The notes under the pieces: model-generated
Told to the model about the DNA's origin: nothing
Seen by the model: the letters and a program-made list of their open reading frames with translations, nothing else
The model's database searches: none
Shown here: positions 49,487 through 59,036 of the stretch, piece after piece
How positions within the stretch are numbered: the stretch's first letter is position 1
How the letters are laid out: each line of letters opens with the position of its first letter
Assembly (NCBI GenBank): GCA_002189105.1
Contig: NIOB01000007.1
Coordinates: 1 to 64,000 of the forward strand
DNA length: 64,000 nt
Direction: 5' to 3'
Source of the DNA: Saccharibacillus soli
GTDB lineage: Bacteria; Bacillota; Bacilli; Paenibacillales; Paenibacillaceae
Made by a program: the position numbers and the translations under genes

Positions 49487-50479
49487 TCAGTCCGAGATTC
49501 GGATGGCAAGATTGCCGAATTGATCCCCGGATACCAACCGATCGAATGCTAAAGGGGTATCCGCCAGAGGAAGAATAGAGTCCACCACAGGACGGATACG
49601 ATGAGTCTCGACAAATTGCAGCATCTCAATAAATTCTTCCCGGCTGCCCATCGAAGTTCCGATTAATTGGAACTGTGAGAAAAATAATTCGCGCAGAGAC
49701 AGCTCAATTTGTGCATCGGTGCTGGCTCCCAAGCTGACGATTCGACCCCCTGGCTGAAGCAGTGGAAAGAATCGGGGGAATATGGCGCCGCCAACACTGT
49801 CGAGGATCAGATCGACTCTGTGCATGCCTGGGGCGCTTGACCAATCCGCAGCGTTGCCCAGCGTCAGATCGGCACCAAGCGAGGCCGCTCTGCGCAGTTT
49901 TTCTGCACGGCGGGATGTGACGGCGACCCAAGCACCCGCTGCCTTGGCCATCATCAGCGCATACGTGGCGACACCGCCACCGATACCGGTGACCAGCAGG
50001 GATTCGTCAGTCTGCAATCGACCTTGACTGAACAAAGCGCGATAGGCAGTGAGAGCGGACAGCGGCAGCACGCCCGCTTCTTCCCAAGTCAAAAAGTCTG
50101 GTTTGGCAAAGACATTCGCAGCGGGTACGCAGACGAGTTCGGCGAACGTGCCTGGAGAAGGGCCACCCAGAATAGTTGGAGTCTCCGGTATCCCGCTGCT
50201 GCGTTCCCAACCGAGCGTGGGGTGAATAACAACGGGGTCTCCGGCGCGAACATGTTCGACTCCAGGCCCGACTGTTTCGATGATTCCCGCTCCGTCCGAA
50301 CCAGGAATCCATTCCAGTTCAGGCTGCGTGCGATCTTTCATGACGAATAAATCGCGGTGGTTCAATCCAGCCGACTTTAGACGAACCGTAACTTCTCCAT
50401 GGGCGGGAACCGGATCAGGAACGTTTTTAAGCAGGAGAAGCTCCTGTCCCCCCAATCCTTGGTGTACGATGGCTTTCAT
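49487..50479 (-). CDS. Quinone oxidoreductase-like zinc-binding dehydrogenase (MDR)
   Basis: This 330-residue protein starts at ATG after AAAGGATG. AGLNHRDLFVMKDRTQ and the GSDGAGIIETVG block are the GroES-like domain; VTGIGGGVATYALMMAKAAG near 165-184 is the NAD(P)H-binding turn. Zinc ligands of true alcohol dehydrogenases are missing, so it is a zinc-free quinone/enal reductase of the YogA type. It is divergent from an HxlR gene, a pairing usual for redox-stress control. Confidence 0.9.
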   Translation of the reverse strand: MKAIVHQGLGGQELLLLKNVPDPVPAHGEVTVRLKSAGLNHRDLFVMKDRTQPELEWIPGSDGAGIIETVGPGVEHVRAGDPVVIHPTLGWERSSGIPETPTILGGPSPGTFAELVCVPAANVFAKPDFLTWEEAGVLPLSALTAYRALFSQGRLQTDESLLVTGIGGGVATYALMMAKAAGAWVAVTSRRAEKLRRAASLGADLTLGNAADWSSAPGMHRVDLILDSVGGAIFPRFFPLLQPGGRIVSLGASTDAQIELSLRELFFSQFQLIGTSMGSREEFIEMLQFVETHRIRPVVDSILPLADTPLAFDRLVSGDQFGNLAIRISD

Positions 50480-50630
50480 TAGACAATCATCCTTTCTTGG
50501 CTTTTTGCCGTTTTGCTCGCCGGGCCCGGTTCGCTATGTGCTAGTATAGAAAGAAGAAATTGAATTGAGAAGTACGCAGATTTTTCAAACCGGGTTCTAA
50601 AAATAGTACCGCCGGGGAAAGGAGATCCAC

Positions 50631-50987
50631 ATGCATCGAACCAAACTTGCGCCTACGCTTGAAGGCTGTCCGGTCGGCACAACGCTGACGGCAATTAGCG
50701 GGAAATGGAAAGGAATTCTGCTGTACCATCTGATGGAAAGCCCCCGGAGATTTAATGAATTTCGTAAGCTGTATCCGAACATTACGCCATTCATGCTGAC
50801 TTTGCAGCTCCGCGAATTGGAACGTGACGGGCTGGTGCACCGCGAAGCCTATAACGAAGTTCCGCCGCGCGTCGAATATTCGCTGACAGCGTTTGGTCGT
50901 ACACTCGAACCGATGATCCTTTTTATGAAGGAATGGGGAGAAACGTACGGTGACCAGTTGGAAGAGGCAAGAAATCGTGTCAAATAG
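50631..50987 (+). CDS. HxlR family redox-type regulator
   Basis: This 118-residue winged-helix protein starts at ATG after AAAGGAGATCC. The N-terminal LEGCPVGTTLTAISGKWKG carries the conserved Cys13, the thiol sensor position in YodB, CatR and HypR relatives. RRFNEFRKLYPNITPFMLTLQLRELE is the DNA-recognition part. It probably represses the divergent oxidoreductase and releases on quinone or disulphide stress; the gap holds several AGTAC-type half-sites (near 50572 and 50607). The stop lies 50 bases before dinB. Confidence 0.9.
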   Translation: MHRTKLAPTLEGCPVGTTLTAISGKWKGILLYHLMESPRRFNEFRKLYPNITPFMLTLQLRELERDGLVHREAYNEVPPRVEYSLTAFGRTLEPMILFMKEWGETYGDQLEEARNRVK

Positions 50988-51036
50988 AGTTGGATTCCCT
51001 GCGGGAATGTACAGCAGCGAAAGGAGGGGGACATCG

Positions 51037-52368
51037 ATGACGGATGTGGACCGCTATTACCCGACGAAAGGGCGGGTTATTCTGCATGTCGATATGAACG
51101 CGTTCTACTGCTCCGTGCATGAAGCCGAGCATCCGGAGCTGTATCGGGGCAAGATGACGGCGGTAGCTGGAGACAGCGAGAAGCGTCGCGGGATCGTCGT
51201 GACCAGTTCTTATCCAGCCAGACGAAAAGGCGTACGGACAGGTATGACTGCCAACCAGGCGCTTCGTCTATGTCCCTCGCTGATCCTGATTAAGCCGGAT
51301 TTCCGCTTATACCGCGCCTATTCCCGAGCTTTTCGGGAAATCCTCTACAGCTACACTCCGATGATTGAAGCAACGTCTATCGACGAATGTTATATGGATA
51401 TTACCGGCTCCAAGCAGTTCGGAACGCCTCTTCAGATCGCGGAAGAAATTCAACGCCGGATTCAAAATGAGCTGTCGCTGCCCTGTTCGATTGGAATCGC
51501 ACCCAACAAACTGCTGGCGAAGATGGCTTCCGACATGAAAAAGCCTAATGGCATCTCGGTGCTGCGGATTCGGGATCTGCCTCAGACGTTATGGGGAAAA
51601 CCGTGCGGTGAGCTGTTTGGCGTTGGAGCCAAAACGGCCGAGAAACTCAGCCGAATGGGAATCCGCACGATCGGAGAACTGGCCCAGACGGATGAGAAAA
51701 GATTGCAGGCAGCCTTCGGTGTATTTGGAGCATGGATGAAGCGGGCAGCCAATGGTCAGGATCATTCGGAAGTGCAGTCTGTGCCCGAACCAAGCAAGTC
51801 GGTCGGGCATACCACGACACTTCCCTACGACGTCACGGAATCGTCGGAGGCGCTGCGAGTGCTGCTTAACCTGAGCGATCAGGTGGCACGTCGAATGCGC
51901 AAACAGCATCTGCTGGCTGGAGCGGTACAGATTACGATTCGTACGCCGGAGATGAAGACCATCACACGCTCTCGTACATTGGAGACGCCGACAGAAGCGG
52001 CGGATGATCTGTATCGGGAAGCCAAAGCGTTATATCTCAGACATTGGGGCGATGGCAAGGCGGTTCGTCTGCTTGGCGTGGCCGCCCAGAACTTGACGGA
52101 CAAGAGTCAGGCCGCCATTCAACTCGATTTGTTCAATTACGAGCGGCAGCCCAAGAAAGAGAAGCTGACGGAGATTATGGACCAACTGCGTGACAAATTT
52201 GGCGAAGATGCTTTGATGACGGCGGGGATGTTGGAAGAGGACGGAACGCGTCGAATGAAACCGGGTCGTACACCAGGAATTTCATTTCATGGTGATCGGG
52301 AAGCAGGCTCCGGAGTGAGTGAAGGAGCGGCGGGGAACGATAAAAATGGACCCCAATCACGGACTTAG
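51037..52368 (+). CDS. dinB: DNA polymerase IV (Y family)
   Basis: Start chosen at ATG 51037 after AAGGAGGGGG (443 residues). VILHVDMNAFYCSVHEAEHPEL and SIDECYMDIT hold the three catalytic acids of Y-family polymerases; the little-finger domain follows. QLDLF near residue 364 is a canonical beta-clamp binding motif. It copies damaged DNA with low fidelity. A charged tail extends beyond the clamp motif. No LexA box is recognised upstream, since the gene follows hxlR closely. Confidence 0.95.
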   Translation: MTDVDRYYPTKGRVILHVDMNAFYCSVHEAEHPELYRGKMTAVAGDSEKRRGIVVTSSYPARRKGVRTGMTANQALRLCPSLILIKPDFRLYRAYSRAFREILYSYTPMIEATSIDECYMDITGSKQFGTPLQIAEEIQRRIQNELSLPCSIGIAPNKLLAKMASDMKKPNGISVLRIRDLPQTLWGKPCGELFGVGAKTAEKLSRMGIRTIGELAQTDEKRLQAAFGVFGAWMKRAANGQDHSEVQSVPEPSKSVGHTTTLPYDVTESSEALRVLLNLSDQVARRMRKQHLLAGAVQITIRTPEMKTITRSRTLETPTEAADDLYREAKALYLRHWGDGKAVRLLGVAAQNLTDKSQAAIQLDLFNYERQPKKEKLTEIMDQLRDKFGEDALMTAGMLEEDGTRRMKPGRTPGISFHGDREAGSGVSEGAAGNDKNGPQSRT

Positions 52369-52444
52369 GAACGATTGAAATCAAAAAGGGTTTATATTAT
52401 AGTTAGAGGGATGAAGGCTCTCACTGCAAGCAGCTTCTTAATAA

Positions 52445-52732
<288 letters not shown>

Positions 52733-52772
52733 TTCGACTCGCAAGCGCCGAATACAGGGTAGATCCGGGATA

Positions 52773-52815
52773 AAGCGTCTCTCTCCTGAACATACAGGCG
52801 GGAGGCGCTTTTTTG
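52773..52815 (+). terminator. Rho-independent terminator of fer
   Basis: AAGCGTCTC...GGGAGGCGCTT stem with a CCTG/CAGG inner pair, followed by six T. Confidence 0.8.
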
Positions 52816-52875
52816 CGAAGAACGACACTGCAGGATGGAGATGGCCGTATTTTTCGGGCAAAGGAGTGAAGGGCC

Positions 52876-54222
52876 ATGAGCCGTTTTCCCCATTTGAAGA
52901 CTTATGTGCGTGAGCATCCCGACAATAAAATGGCCTGGTATCTGCTGGGCAAAGAATACGAAGCAGACGGTCAGTCGGGGAAAGCGAATTACTGCTTCAA
53001 TCGGGCACAGGAAGTCTATGAAGCTTACGAACACGTCCACGTTCCGGAAGATATTCTGGCCGAATACGAACAGAAGCTGCGTGAAGCCGCAGACAGACGG
53101 GCCAAACGTGCTGCAAAGAGGCGAAACTGGCTGTTGCTTGCCGTATTGCTCCTGCTTGCCGGTTTCCGCTATGCCGAAGCGCCGGGCATCGATGGGCCGC
53201 GCAGCGCCAGGGAGGAAGCCAAGCTTGCGGCTGGAACGCCTTTGGTCTTGTTCACCGCAGCGGAATCCGGCAAACCTGATTCTGTTGGAGAGGCGGCTGC
53301 GGCCTATCTGAAGGATGGGCGGGCTATCCCGGCTGCCGTACTGGGGATGAAGCGTGATGGCAAATGGCTGCTCTGGCAAAAAGACCTGCCGGTTATTGCC
53401 GAAATCAAGCCGGGGAAAGCTCCGGGTGAAAGTCTGCTGCGCAGCTACGACCGGAAGACCTGCAATTGTAAGGCAGACACCACCCCGTCGCAGCGGCAGG
53501 CAGCCCAGGCATGGATGAACGAGCAGGAGAATCTTGCCGTTCTGACTTCAGCCGTTCAGAGTTATCGGAAGGCAGAGGGTGGGATGCCCGCCAGTTTGAA
53601 TGACCTGAATCAGGTCTTCCCACGTAATATTCTGTCCGGATCAACGCCTACGATGAAGCGTTCGTTTGCCGCTGTCACCACGCTCTTAAAGCGTCAGGCT
53701 TATGGTCAGGCTCCCAAGCCGCTGACGGCCGGTGGACGGGCAGTGGCGGCTTCTACGCTGGGAGGAAGTCCATATCTGGAGAAACCGCTGGAGATCATCG
53801 TGGACCGAAGTCGTCATCGCCTGGCGGTAGTCAGCGGCAATGTGCTGCTGCGCAATTACGAAGTCGGACTGGGCGGAAGCAAGACGCCAATCGGGACGTA
53901 TGCCATCAGCGACAAGGTCGTCAATCCGAACGGTAAGTCGAACGGGGAGTTCGGCAGCCGGGGGATGCAGCTGTCCGACACGGATTACGCGATTCATGGA
54001 ACCGATGATCCGGGCAGCATCGGCGGGGATGAATCGCATGGCTGTGTTCGGATGAACAAGGACGATGTTGAGGAATTGTTTGATATGGTGCCTGCCGGAA
54101 CCAAAGTGACCCTCACGGACAATGTACTGCCGGAAGCGAAGTTGATTCCCAAGCAGCCGTTCCAGTCGCAGGATCGCCAGGATCAGACTAATAACAAGAA
54201 AGTATACAAGTGGTTGAACTGA
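52876..54222 (+). CDS. L,D-transpeptidase (YkuD) with TPR-like N-terminus
   Basis: This 448-residue protein starts at ATG after AAAGGAGTGAAGGG. Residues 1-70 are a TPR-like helical domain in the cytosol (AWYLLGKEYEADGQSGKANYCF). One membrane segment follows basic residues at about 83-100. The extracellular part ends with the YkuD domain from about 295; the catalytic histidine and cysteine are in YAIHGTDDPGSIGG and ESHGCVRM near residues 374-396. Such enzymes make or edit 3-3 peptidoglycan cross-links. The combination of TPR, membrane anchor and YkuD is typical of Paenibacillaceae. Confidence 0.92.
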   Translation: MSRFPHLKTYVREHPDNKMAWYLLGKEYEADGQSGKANYCFNRAQEVYEAYEHVHVPEDILAEYEQKLREAADRRAKRAAKRRNWLLLAVLLLLAGFRYAEAPGIDGPRSAREEAKLAAGTPLVLFTAAESGKPDSVGEAAAAYLKDGRAIPAAVLGMKRDGKWLLWQKDLPVIAEIKPGKAPGESLLRSYDRKTCNCKADTTPSQRQAAQAWMNEQENLAVLTSAVQSYRKAEGGMPASLNDLNQVFPRNILSGSTPTMKRSFAAVTTLLKRQAYGQAPKPLTAGGRAVAASTLGGSPYLEKPLEIIVDRSRHRLAVVSGNVLLRNYEVGLGGSKTPIGTYAISDKVVNPNGKSNGEFGSRGMQLSDTDYAIHGTDDPGSIGGDESHGCVRMNKDDVEELFDMVPAGTKVTLTDNVLPEAKLIPKQPFQSQDRQDQTNNKKVYKWLN

Positions 54223-54265
54223 CTACGTTTCCATAGATGGATTCATCAAATAAATGGATTCATCC

Positions 54266-54302
54266 AAAAACCCGGCTCAGGCGTTTGCCGAAGCCGGGTT
54301 TT
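54266..54302. terminator. Bidirectional terminator
   Basis: AAAAACCCGGCT pairs with AGCCGGGTTTT; shared by the transpeptidase gene and the small minus-strand gene. Confidence 0.85.
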
Positions 54303-54341
54303 GCCCGAAAGTGCGTTCCGGCAGGCCGGAACGGGGGAAGA

Positions 54342-54479
54342 TCAGAGCTGGGCCCAGACGATCAGGGCGCTTACCGCAAGAATGAACAGCGCGATGCTTC
54401 CGCCGATCCAGAGAGCGGCTTTGCGGTTAACTTCTTCTTTTTTCTGCTGCAAGGCAGGCGGTTTGCGTTTGACGGTCAT
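54342..54479 (-). CDS. Small single-pass membrane protein (45 residues)
   Basis: Starts at ATG 54479, 9 bases after AAAAGGAG; a second ATG at 54485 is too close to the ribosome site. A basic, polar N-terminus (TVKRKPPALQQKKEEVNRK) is followed by one membrane helix, AALWIGGSIALFILAVSALIVWAQ. The positive-inside rule places the N-terminus in the cytosol. No family is known to me. The strong ribosome site and a terminator downstream support a real gene. Confidence 0.72.
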   Translation of the reverse strand: MTVKRKPPALQQKKEEVNRKAALWIGGSIALFILAVSALIVWAQL

Positions 54480-54662
54480 CGTCATCGTCTCCTTTTAATC
54501 GGTATAACCGTATTGTAATCGCTTTTTGTCTGGTTGTAAGCAGGCTTTTTACAATCTTTGTATCGAAGTCCGTAGGTAAAAACGACAGCTGGAATACTTT
54601 CCTTTTAACCGGGTTCCGAGTAAACTGAAATGAGTGAGAAGAGAAGAATAGGAGTGAACCGC

Positions 54663-55754
54663 TTGCTGTATGAACGCCTTGCCAAACCGTTTTTTTTCCG
54701 GATGGACCCCGAAAAAGCGCATCATCTCGTCATTGACGGTATGCGCCGGGCGGCATCCGTGCCGGGAGGACTGACGCTGCTGCGTGGGATGTATGGTGTC
54801 CAGCGCGACGATGCGCTGGCGACGGAAGTGGCCGGGCTGTCCTTCCCATCGCCGGTTGGACTGGCTGCCGGACTGGACAAAAACGCCGAGGCGGTTCCGG
54901 GCTTTTCTTCGATCGGCTTCGGATTTCTGGAAGTCGGTACGGTGACTCCGGTTAGTCAGCCCGGCAATGAACAGCCTCGTCTGTTCCGTCTTCCGCCAGA
55001 CCAGGCTCTGGTCAACCGAATGGGCTTCAACAATGAAGGGGCGGAAGAGATGGCGCAGCGTCTCGCCGCGCTCAAGGATCGCCCGGTGCCGATTGGAGTG
55101 AACATCGGCAAGAATAAGATGACGCCAAACGAGGAGGCCTATCTCGATTATGAGCGCTGCATCCGGATTCTATACCCTTATGCAGATTTCTTCATCGTAA
55201 ATATCAGCTCGCCGAACACGCCCGACCTGCGGCGCTTGCAGCATGGTGACGAGCTGCGTACGCTGCTGACTGCGGTGACGCAGGAATTGTCCCGTCAGGC
55301 TGGGGAAGCTTCGCCCAAGCCTGTGTTTGTCAAGATTGCGCCTGATCTGGGCGATGATGAGCTGGAACAGACGGTAGAGGCCATTGCTGCCAGCGGCGTA
55401 TCGGGGTTGATTGCGACGAACACCACGCTGTCGCGTGATGGATTATCGCATGCCAATCGCGGGGAGACCGGAGGACTCAGCGGACGTCCGCTGACCGGAC
55501 GCTCCACGGAGATTGTGCGCCGGGTCTATGCGCAGACGCAGGGAAGTCTGCCGATCATCGGCAGTGGAGGCATCTTTACGCCGGAAGACGCTTATGCGAA
55601 GATCCGCGCTGGAGCCAGCCTGATTGAGATCTATACCGCGCTGATCTACAAAGGGCCGGAGATTAACCGACAGCTGCATGCCGGGCTGTTAAAGCTGATG
55701 CACACAGACGGGTTCACCCACATTTCCCAAGCGGTCGGCGCCGACCACCGTTAA
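54663..55754 (+). CDS. pyrD: Dihydroorotate dehydrogenase, quinone-type (class 2)
   Basis: Start chosen at TTG 54663, 9 bases after AGGAG; an ATG at 54630 lacks a ribosome site. 363 residues. The N-terminal LLYERLAKPFFFRMDPEKAHH is the membrane-associating extension of class 2 enzymes. FMN and substrate motifs NRMGFNNEGAE, GVNIGKNK and VNISSPNTPDLR (catalytic serine) follow. It oxidises dihydroorotate with quinone in pyrimidine synthesis. Most Bacilli use a class 1B PyrD-PyrK in the pyr operon, so a lone class 2 gene is notable. Confidence 0.95.
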   Translation: MLYERLAKPFFFRMDPEKAHHLVIDGMRRAASVPGGLTLLRGMYGVQRDDALATEVAGLSFPSPVGLAAGLDKNAEAVPGFSSIGFGFLEVGTVTPVSQPGNEQPRLFRLPPDQALVNRMGFNNEGAEEMAQRLAALKDRPVPIGVNIGKNKMTPNEEAYLDYERCIRILYPYADFFIVNISSPNTPDLRRLQHGDELRTLLTAVTQELSRQAGEASPKPVFVKIAPDLGDDELEQTVEAIAASGVSGLIATNTTLSRDGLSHANRGETGGLSGRPLTGRSTEIVRRVYAQTQGSLPIIGSGGIFTPEDAYAKIRAGASLIEIYTALIYKGPEINRQLHAGLLKLMHTDGFTHISQAVGADHR

Positions 55755-55785
55755 AAGGGTGAAGGAAGACGAGGAGGCACATAGC

Positions 55786-56598
55786 ATGGATGGTAGAAAC
55801 TGGGAAACTTTTTTGCTTCCATATGAACAGACGGTCGAAGAATTGAAGGTCAAGTTCAAGACAATGCGCTCCGAACTCAAGAAGCGCGAAGAATATGCGC
55901 CCATCGAGTTTGTCACCGGACGGGTTAAACGGATCTCCAGTATTCTGGAAAAGGCCGAGCGGCTTGACGTTCCACTGGACAAGCTTGAAGAGGGAATCGA
56001 AGACATCGCAGGCATCCGCATCATGTGCCAGTTCGTGGAGGACATTCGCCGGGTCGCCGAATACATTCGCGCCCGCAAAGACCTGACCGTCTTATATGAG
56101 AAGGACTATATCACCAACTACAAAGATAGCGGCTACCGCAGCTTCCATATGATTATTCGTTATCCGATCCAGACCGCTCTGGAGCAGAAAATTGTCCTGG
56201 CCGAGATTCAGATTCGCACGCTGGCGATGAATTTCTGGGCCACGATTGAGCACTCGCTGAACTACAAGTACCGCGGCGGCCTGCCGGGCGATATGCGGCT
56301 GCGGCTGCAAAAATCGGCGCAGGCCGCTTCGGTGCTTGACAGTGAGATGTCCAGCATCCGTGAAGAGATTCTGGCTGCCCAGAAGACTTTTGAGGATGAT
56401 GCGAATATCGTCTCCACGCTGCTCAAGACGATCCACCGTCTCTATTCCTATCATCTGGTGGCGGAAGCCATCGCTTACCAAGAGAAATTCAGCGAAGCGT
56501 TCATGGAGCGTGACTTCGAGAGCATGAAGACGATGCTGGCCGAGATCAAAGCGCTGATGGCTTCCCGCCATCCGGAAGAATCCGAAAATGAAGGCTGA
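55786..56598 (+). CDS. relQ: Small alarmone synthetase, GTP pyrophosphokinase (RelQ/YjbM)
   Basis: Start chosen at ATG 55786 after GAGGAGGC (270 residues). ITNYKDSGYRSFHMIIRYP near residues 109-127 and EIQIRTLAMNFWATIEHSLNYKY near 143-165 are the RelA/SpoT synthetase motifs; hydrolase and regulatory domains are absent, as in RelQ. The protein is about 60 residues longer than typical YjbM at its C-terminus, mostly helical. It makes (p)ppGpp or pGpp under stress. It overlaps the DUF309 gene by 11 bases. Confidence 0.93.
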   Translation: MDGRNWETFLLPYEQTVEELKVKFKTMRSELKKREEYAPIEFVTGRVKRISSILEKAERLDVPLDKLEEGIEDIAGIRIMCQFVEDIRRVAEYIRARKDLTVLYEKDYITNYKDSGYRSFHMIIRYPIQTALEQKIVLAEIQIRTLAMNFWATIEHSLNYKYRGGLPGDMRLRLQKSAQAASVLDSEMSSIREEILAAQKTFEDDANIVSTLLKTIHRLYSYHLVAEAIAYQEKFSEAFMERDFESMKTMLAEIKALMASRHPEESENEG

Positions 56599-57088
56599 AC
56601 CTCAATTTGTGGCTTTCCTGGTCTACTTCAACCGGGACCGCGATTATTTTGAGTGTCATGAAGTGCTTGAGGAACTGTGGTTGGAACAAGGGCGTAATCC
56701 GCTGTATTCCGGGTTGCTGCAGCTTGCGGTGGCTCTGTACCATTTTCGCAACGGCGGAATTACACAGGCTTACAACAAGATTGAAGGGGCGCGCAAGATG
56801 ATGCGCAGCTCGATCGCCAAGCTGTCCGCCTATCCGGGCGACAGCCTGGGCATCCGTCTGGACAAGCTGATCGACGAGGCGCATCAGTATGCCCGGAAGC
56901 TTGGGCGGTACGAACAGGAACCGTTCGACTTTTATCCCCTTGATATTGAGATTGAAGATGCGAAACTTCAAGAGCAAGTTCGACTGGCGGAGAAGGCGAT
57001 TCAGCCCAATGTTCCGATGCGCATGGGATATATGCGGGGACCCAAGGCGAAGTCCCCACATGGCGAAGCCGATTCCAGCAGCATCTGA
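56588..57088 (+). CDS. DUF309 family protein
   Basis: This 166-residue protein starts at ATG inside the end of relQ, so translation is probably coupled. NRDRDYFECHEVLEELWLEQGRNP near residues 14-37 is the DUF309 signature (YxxHExxE metal-like motif). The function is unknown; the fold is helical. The tail (about 140-166) is not conserved. Co-expression with an alarmone synthetase is suggestive but unexplained. Confidence 0.92.
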   Translation: MKAEPQFVAFLVYFNRDRDYFECHEVLEELWLEQGRNPLYSGLLQLAVALYHFRNGGITQAYNKIEGARKMMRSSIAKLSAYPGDSLGIRLDKLIDEAHQYARKLGRYEQEPFDFYPLDIEIEDAKLQEQVRLAEKAIQPNVPMRMGYMRGPKAKSPHGEADSSSI

Positions 57089-57136
57089 ATCATCGGACAG
57101 ATTGGCATATCGTTTTCAAAGAAGTCTTGGACACTT

Positions 57137-57188
57137 GGCCCGCTCCGCCGGGCCGCGGCAGACGCCGCGAGGCGGGGCGGGCCGTTTT
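57137..57188 (+). terminator. GC-rich rho-independent terminator
   Basis: GGCCCGCTCCGCC pairs with GGCGGGGCGGGCC around an inner GCGGC/GCCGC hairpin, followed by TTTT. Confidence 0.78.
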
Positions 57189-57261
57189 GTGCGTATTCGC
57201 ATCGCATGATGAAGGGTCTTGCCTGCTTCTCTCCCGTAGATCAAAGACATGCTTTTGATCG

Positions 57262-57291
57262 GCAGCGGGCAGCGGCGCTGCGCTTTTTTGC
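57262..57291 (+). terminator. Second terminator before the methyltransferase gene
   Basis: GCAGCG and CGCTGC arms followed by GC and six T, 75 bases before the next start; it may act in tandem with 57137. Confidence 0.65.
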
Positions 57292-57365
57292 ATTACGGAC
57301 ATTGTTACTAAGTGTTATTGCCGTTGATTACGCAGACGGCTCAACAGATACAGGAGGAATCATTC

Positions 57366-59036
57366 ATGAGTATCCAGCTTCCGCCGCTGTTTCAGTCACG
57401 TATGCAGGGCTGGCTTGGCGGCGAATATGAAGCCTTTGTCGCCAGCTATGAACGGCCGCGCCATGTGGGAATCCGTGTCAATACGCTGAAGATCGATCGA
57501 GAGGCATTTGAGGCGATTAGTCCGTTTGTACTCAAGCCGATTCCGTGGTGTGAGACCGGGTTCTACGTAGACGAAAGTGAGCGGCCCGGCAAACACCCGT
57601 ATTATCACGCAGGTCTCTATTATATTCAGGAGCCAAGCGCGATGGAGCCTGCTGAAGCCCTGCGACCTGAACCGGGCGATCGGGTGCTGGATCTGTGCGC
57701 CGCTCCCGGCGGCAAATCGACGCAGATTGCGGCCAAGCTTCAGGGTGAGGGTGTGCTGGTTACCAATGACATCAGCATGGAACGTACCAAGGCGCTGGCC
57801 AAAAATATCGAGATGAACGGCGTGCGCAACGCGGTCGTCCTCAATGAGACGCCGGAGCGAATTTCAGAGAAATTCCCCGCCTATTTCGACAAGATTCTCA
57901 TTGATGCCCCCTGCTCCGGTGAAGGCATGTTCCGCAAGGACCCTGATGCCATCCGGCAGTGGGAGAAACATTCGGTAGAAGTCTGCACCGTGATGCAGCG
58001 CGACATTCTGGATACGGTGGCCTCCATGCTGGCACCGGGCGGACGTATCGTCTATTCGACCTGCACGTTTGCGCCGGAGGAGAACGAGGCCATGATTGCG
58101 CTGTTTCTCGCGCGTCACCCGGAATTCGTCGTGGGCGAATTGCCTCATTCGCCGCTGTTCGCCCCTGGGCGGCCGGAATGGACGGCCGGGCTGCTGGAGA
58201 GCGGCGGCGGGCTGTCGCCGCTGCTGCATGAAGCGGCCCCAGACGGGGAGCCGCTTGTGCTCTCGCGGCCTGAAGCGCTCGCGCAGACGGCGCGAGCGGC
58301 GCGGATCTGGCCGCATCTCGCCGAAGGCGAGGGGCACTTCGTGTGCGTGCTGGAGCACACGGGCGAGAAGGCGGCGCGGCCTACTGGCGCCGCCGGCAGT
58401 GCCCCCGGCCCGGTCATTGGGGCCGGGGAGGAGCTGCCCGCCGCTGACGTTGGCGGGCGCACGGGCGGCCCCAAGGGGAAGGGCCGCCAGGAAGGGCGCG
58501 GCGCCGGATTGCCGCGCCGCGAAGACAAGTCCGCGCGCCCGGCTCGCGGACGCGGCAAAGACGCCTACGTCCGCGAGGAGGCGTCCGAAGGCGACGTGCG
58601 CCGCGCGTGCCTGGAGTTCCTGGCGGCGCAGCTTACCGCGCCGCTCTACGGCACGCTGCTGATCTCCGGCGACTATGCGTACGCCTGCCCGGTGGAGCCG
58701 TCGCGGCTGCGCGGCCTGAAGGTTCGCCGCTCCGGCTTCCAGCTGGGCATGGTCAAGTCTAACGGCCGCTTTGTTCCGTCGAACGCTCTGGCCGCTGCTT
58801 TGCACCCGACGGAATCGGCACGTGTGCTGAATCTCAGCTCCGCGCTGCCAGAAGCAGTCTCGTATCTCAAGGGAGAGACGCTGACCTTCGATGAAGAACG
58901 GATTCAGCGTGCAGACGGGGTGGAAGCCAAAGGGTATGTATTGGTCACGATTGACGGATATTCCGTCGGTTGGGGCAAGTGGGCCGCAGGGGTCTTGAAA
59001 AACGAATATCCGGCAGGATGGAGATGGAACGGATGA
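57366..59036 (+). CDS. RsmB/RsmF-type RNA m5C methyltransferase with GC-rich insert
   Basis: Start chosen at ATG 57366 after AGGAGGAATC (556 residues). VLDLCAAPGGKSTQIA (SAM site), IDAPCSGEGMFRKDP and YSTCTFAPEENE hold the two cysteines of NOL1/NOP2/Sun methyltransferases. A C-terminal RNA-binding region follows. Residues about 335-410 form a disordered Gly/Ala/Arg/Pro-rich insert whose DNA (58370-58600) is far more GC-rich than the rest. It likely methylates a cytosine of 16S rRNA. The stop overlaps the next ATG (ATGA). Confidence 0.92.
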   Translation: MSIQLPPLFQSRMQGWLGGEYEAFVASYERPRHVGIRVNTLKIDREAFEAISPFVLKPIPWCETGFYVDESERPGKHPYYHAGLYYIQEPSAMEPAEALRPEPGDRVLDLCAAPGGKSTQIAAKLQGEGVLVTNDISMERTKALAKNIEMNGVRNAVVLNETPERISEKFPAYFDKILIDAPCSGEGMFRKDPDAIRQWEKHSVEVCTVMQRDILDTVASMLAPGGRIVYSTCTFAPEENEAMIALFLARHPEFVVGELPHSPLFAPGRPEWTAGLLESGGGLSPLLHEAAPDGEPLVLSRPEALAQTARAARIWPHLAEGEGHFVCVLEHTGEKAARPTGAAGSAPGPVIGAGEELPAADVGGRTGGPKGKGRQEGRGAGLPRREDKSARPARGRGKDAYVREEASEGDVRRACLEFLAAQLTAPLYGTLLISGDYAYACPVEPSRLRGLKVRRSGFQLGMVKSNGRFVPSNALAAALHPTESARVLNLSSALPEAVSYLKGETLTFDEERIQRADGVEAKGYVLVTIDGYSVGWGKWAAGVLKNEYPAGWRWNG

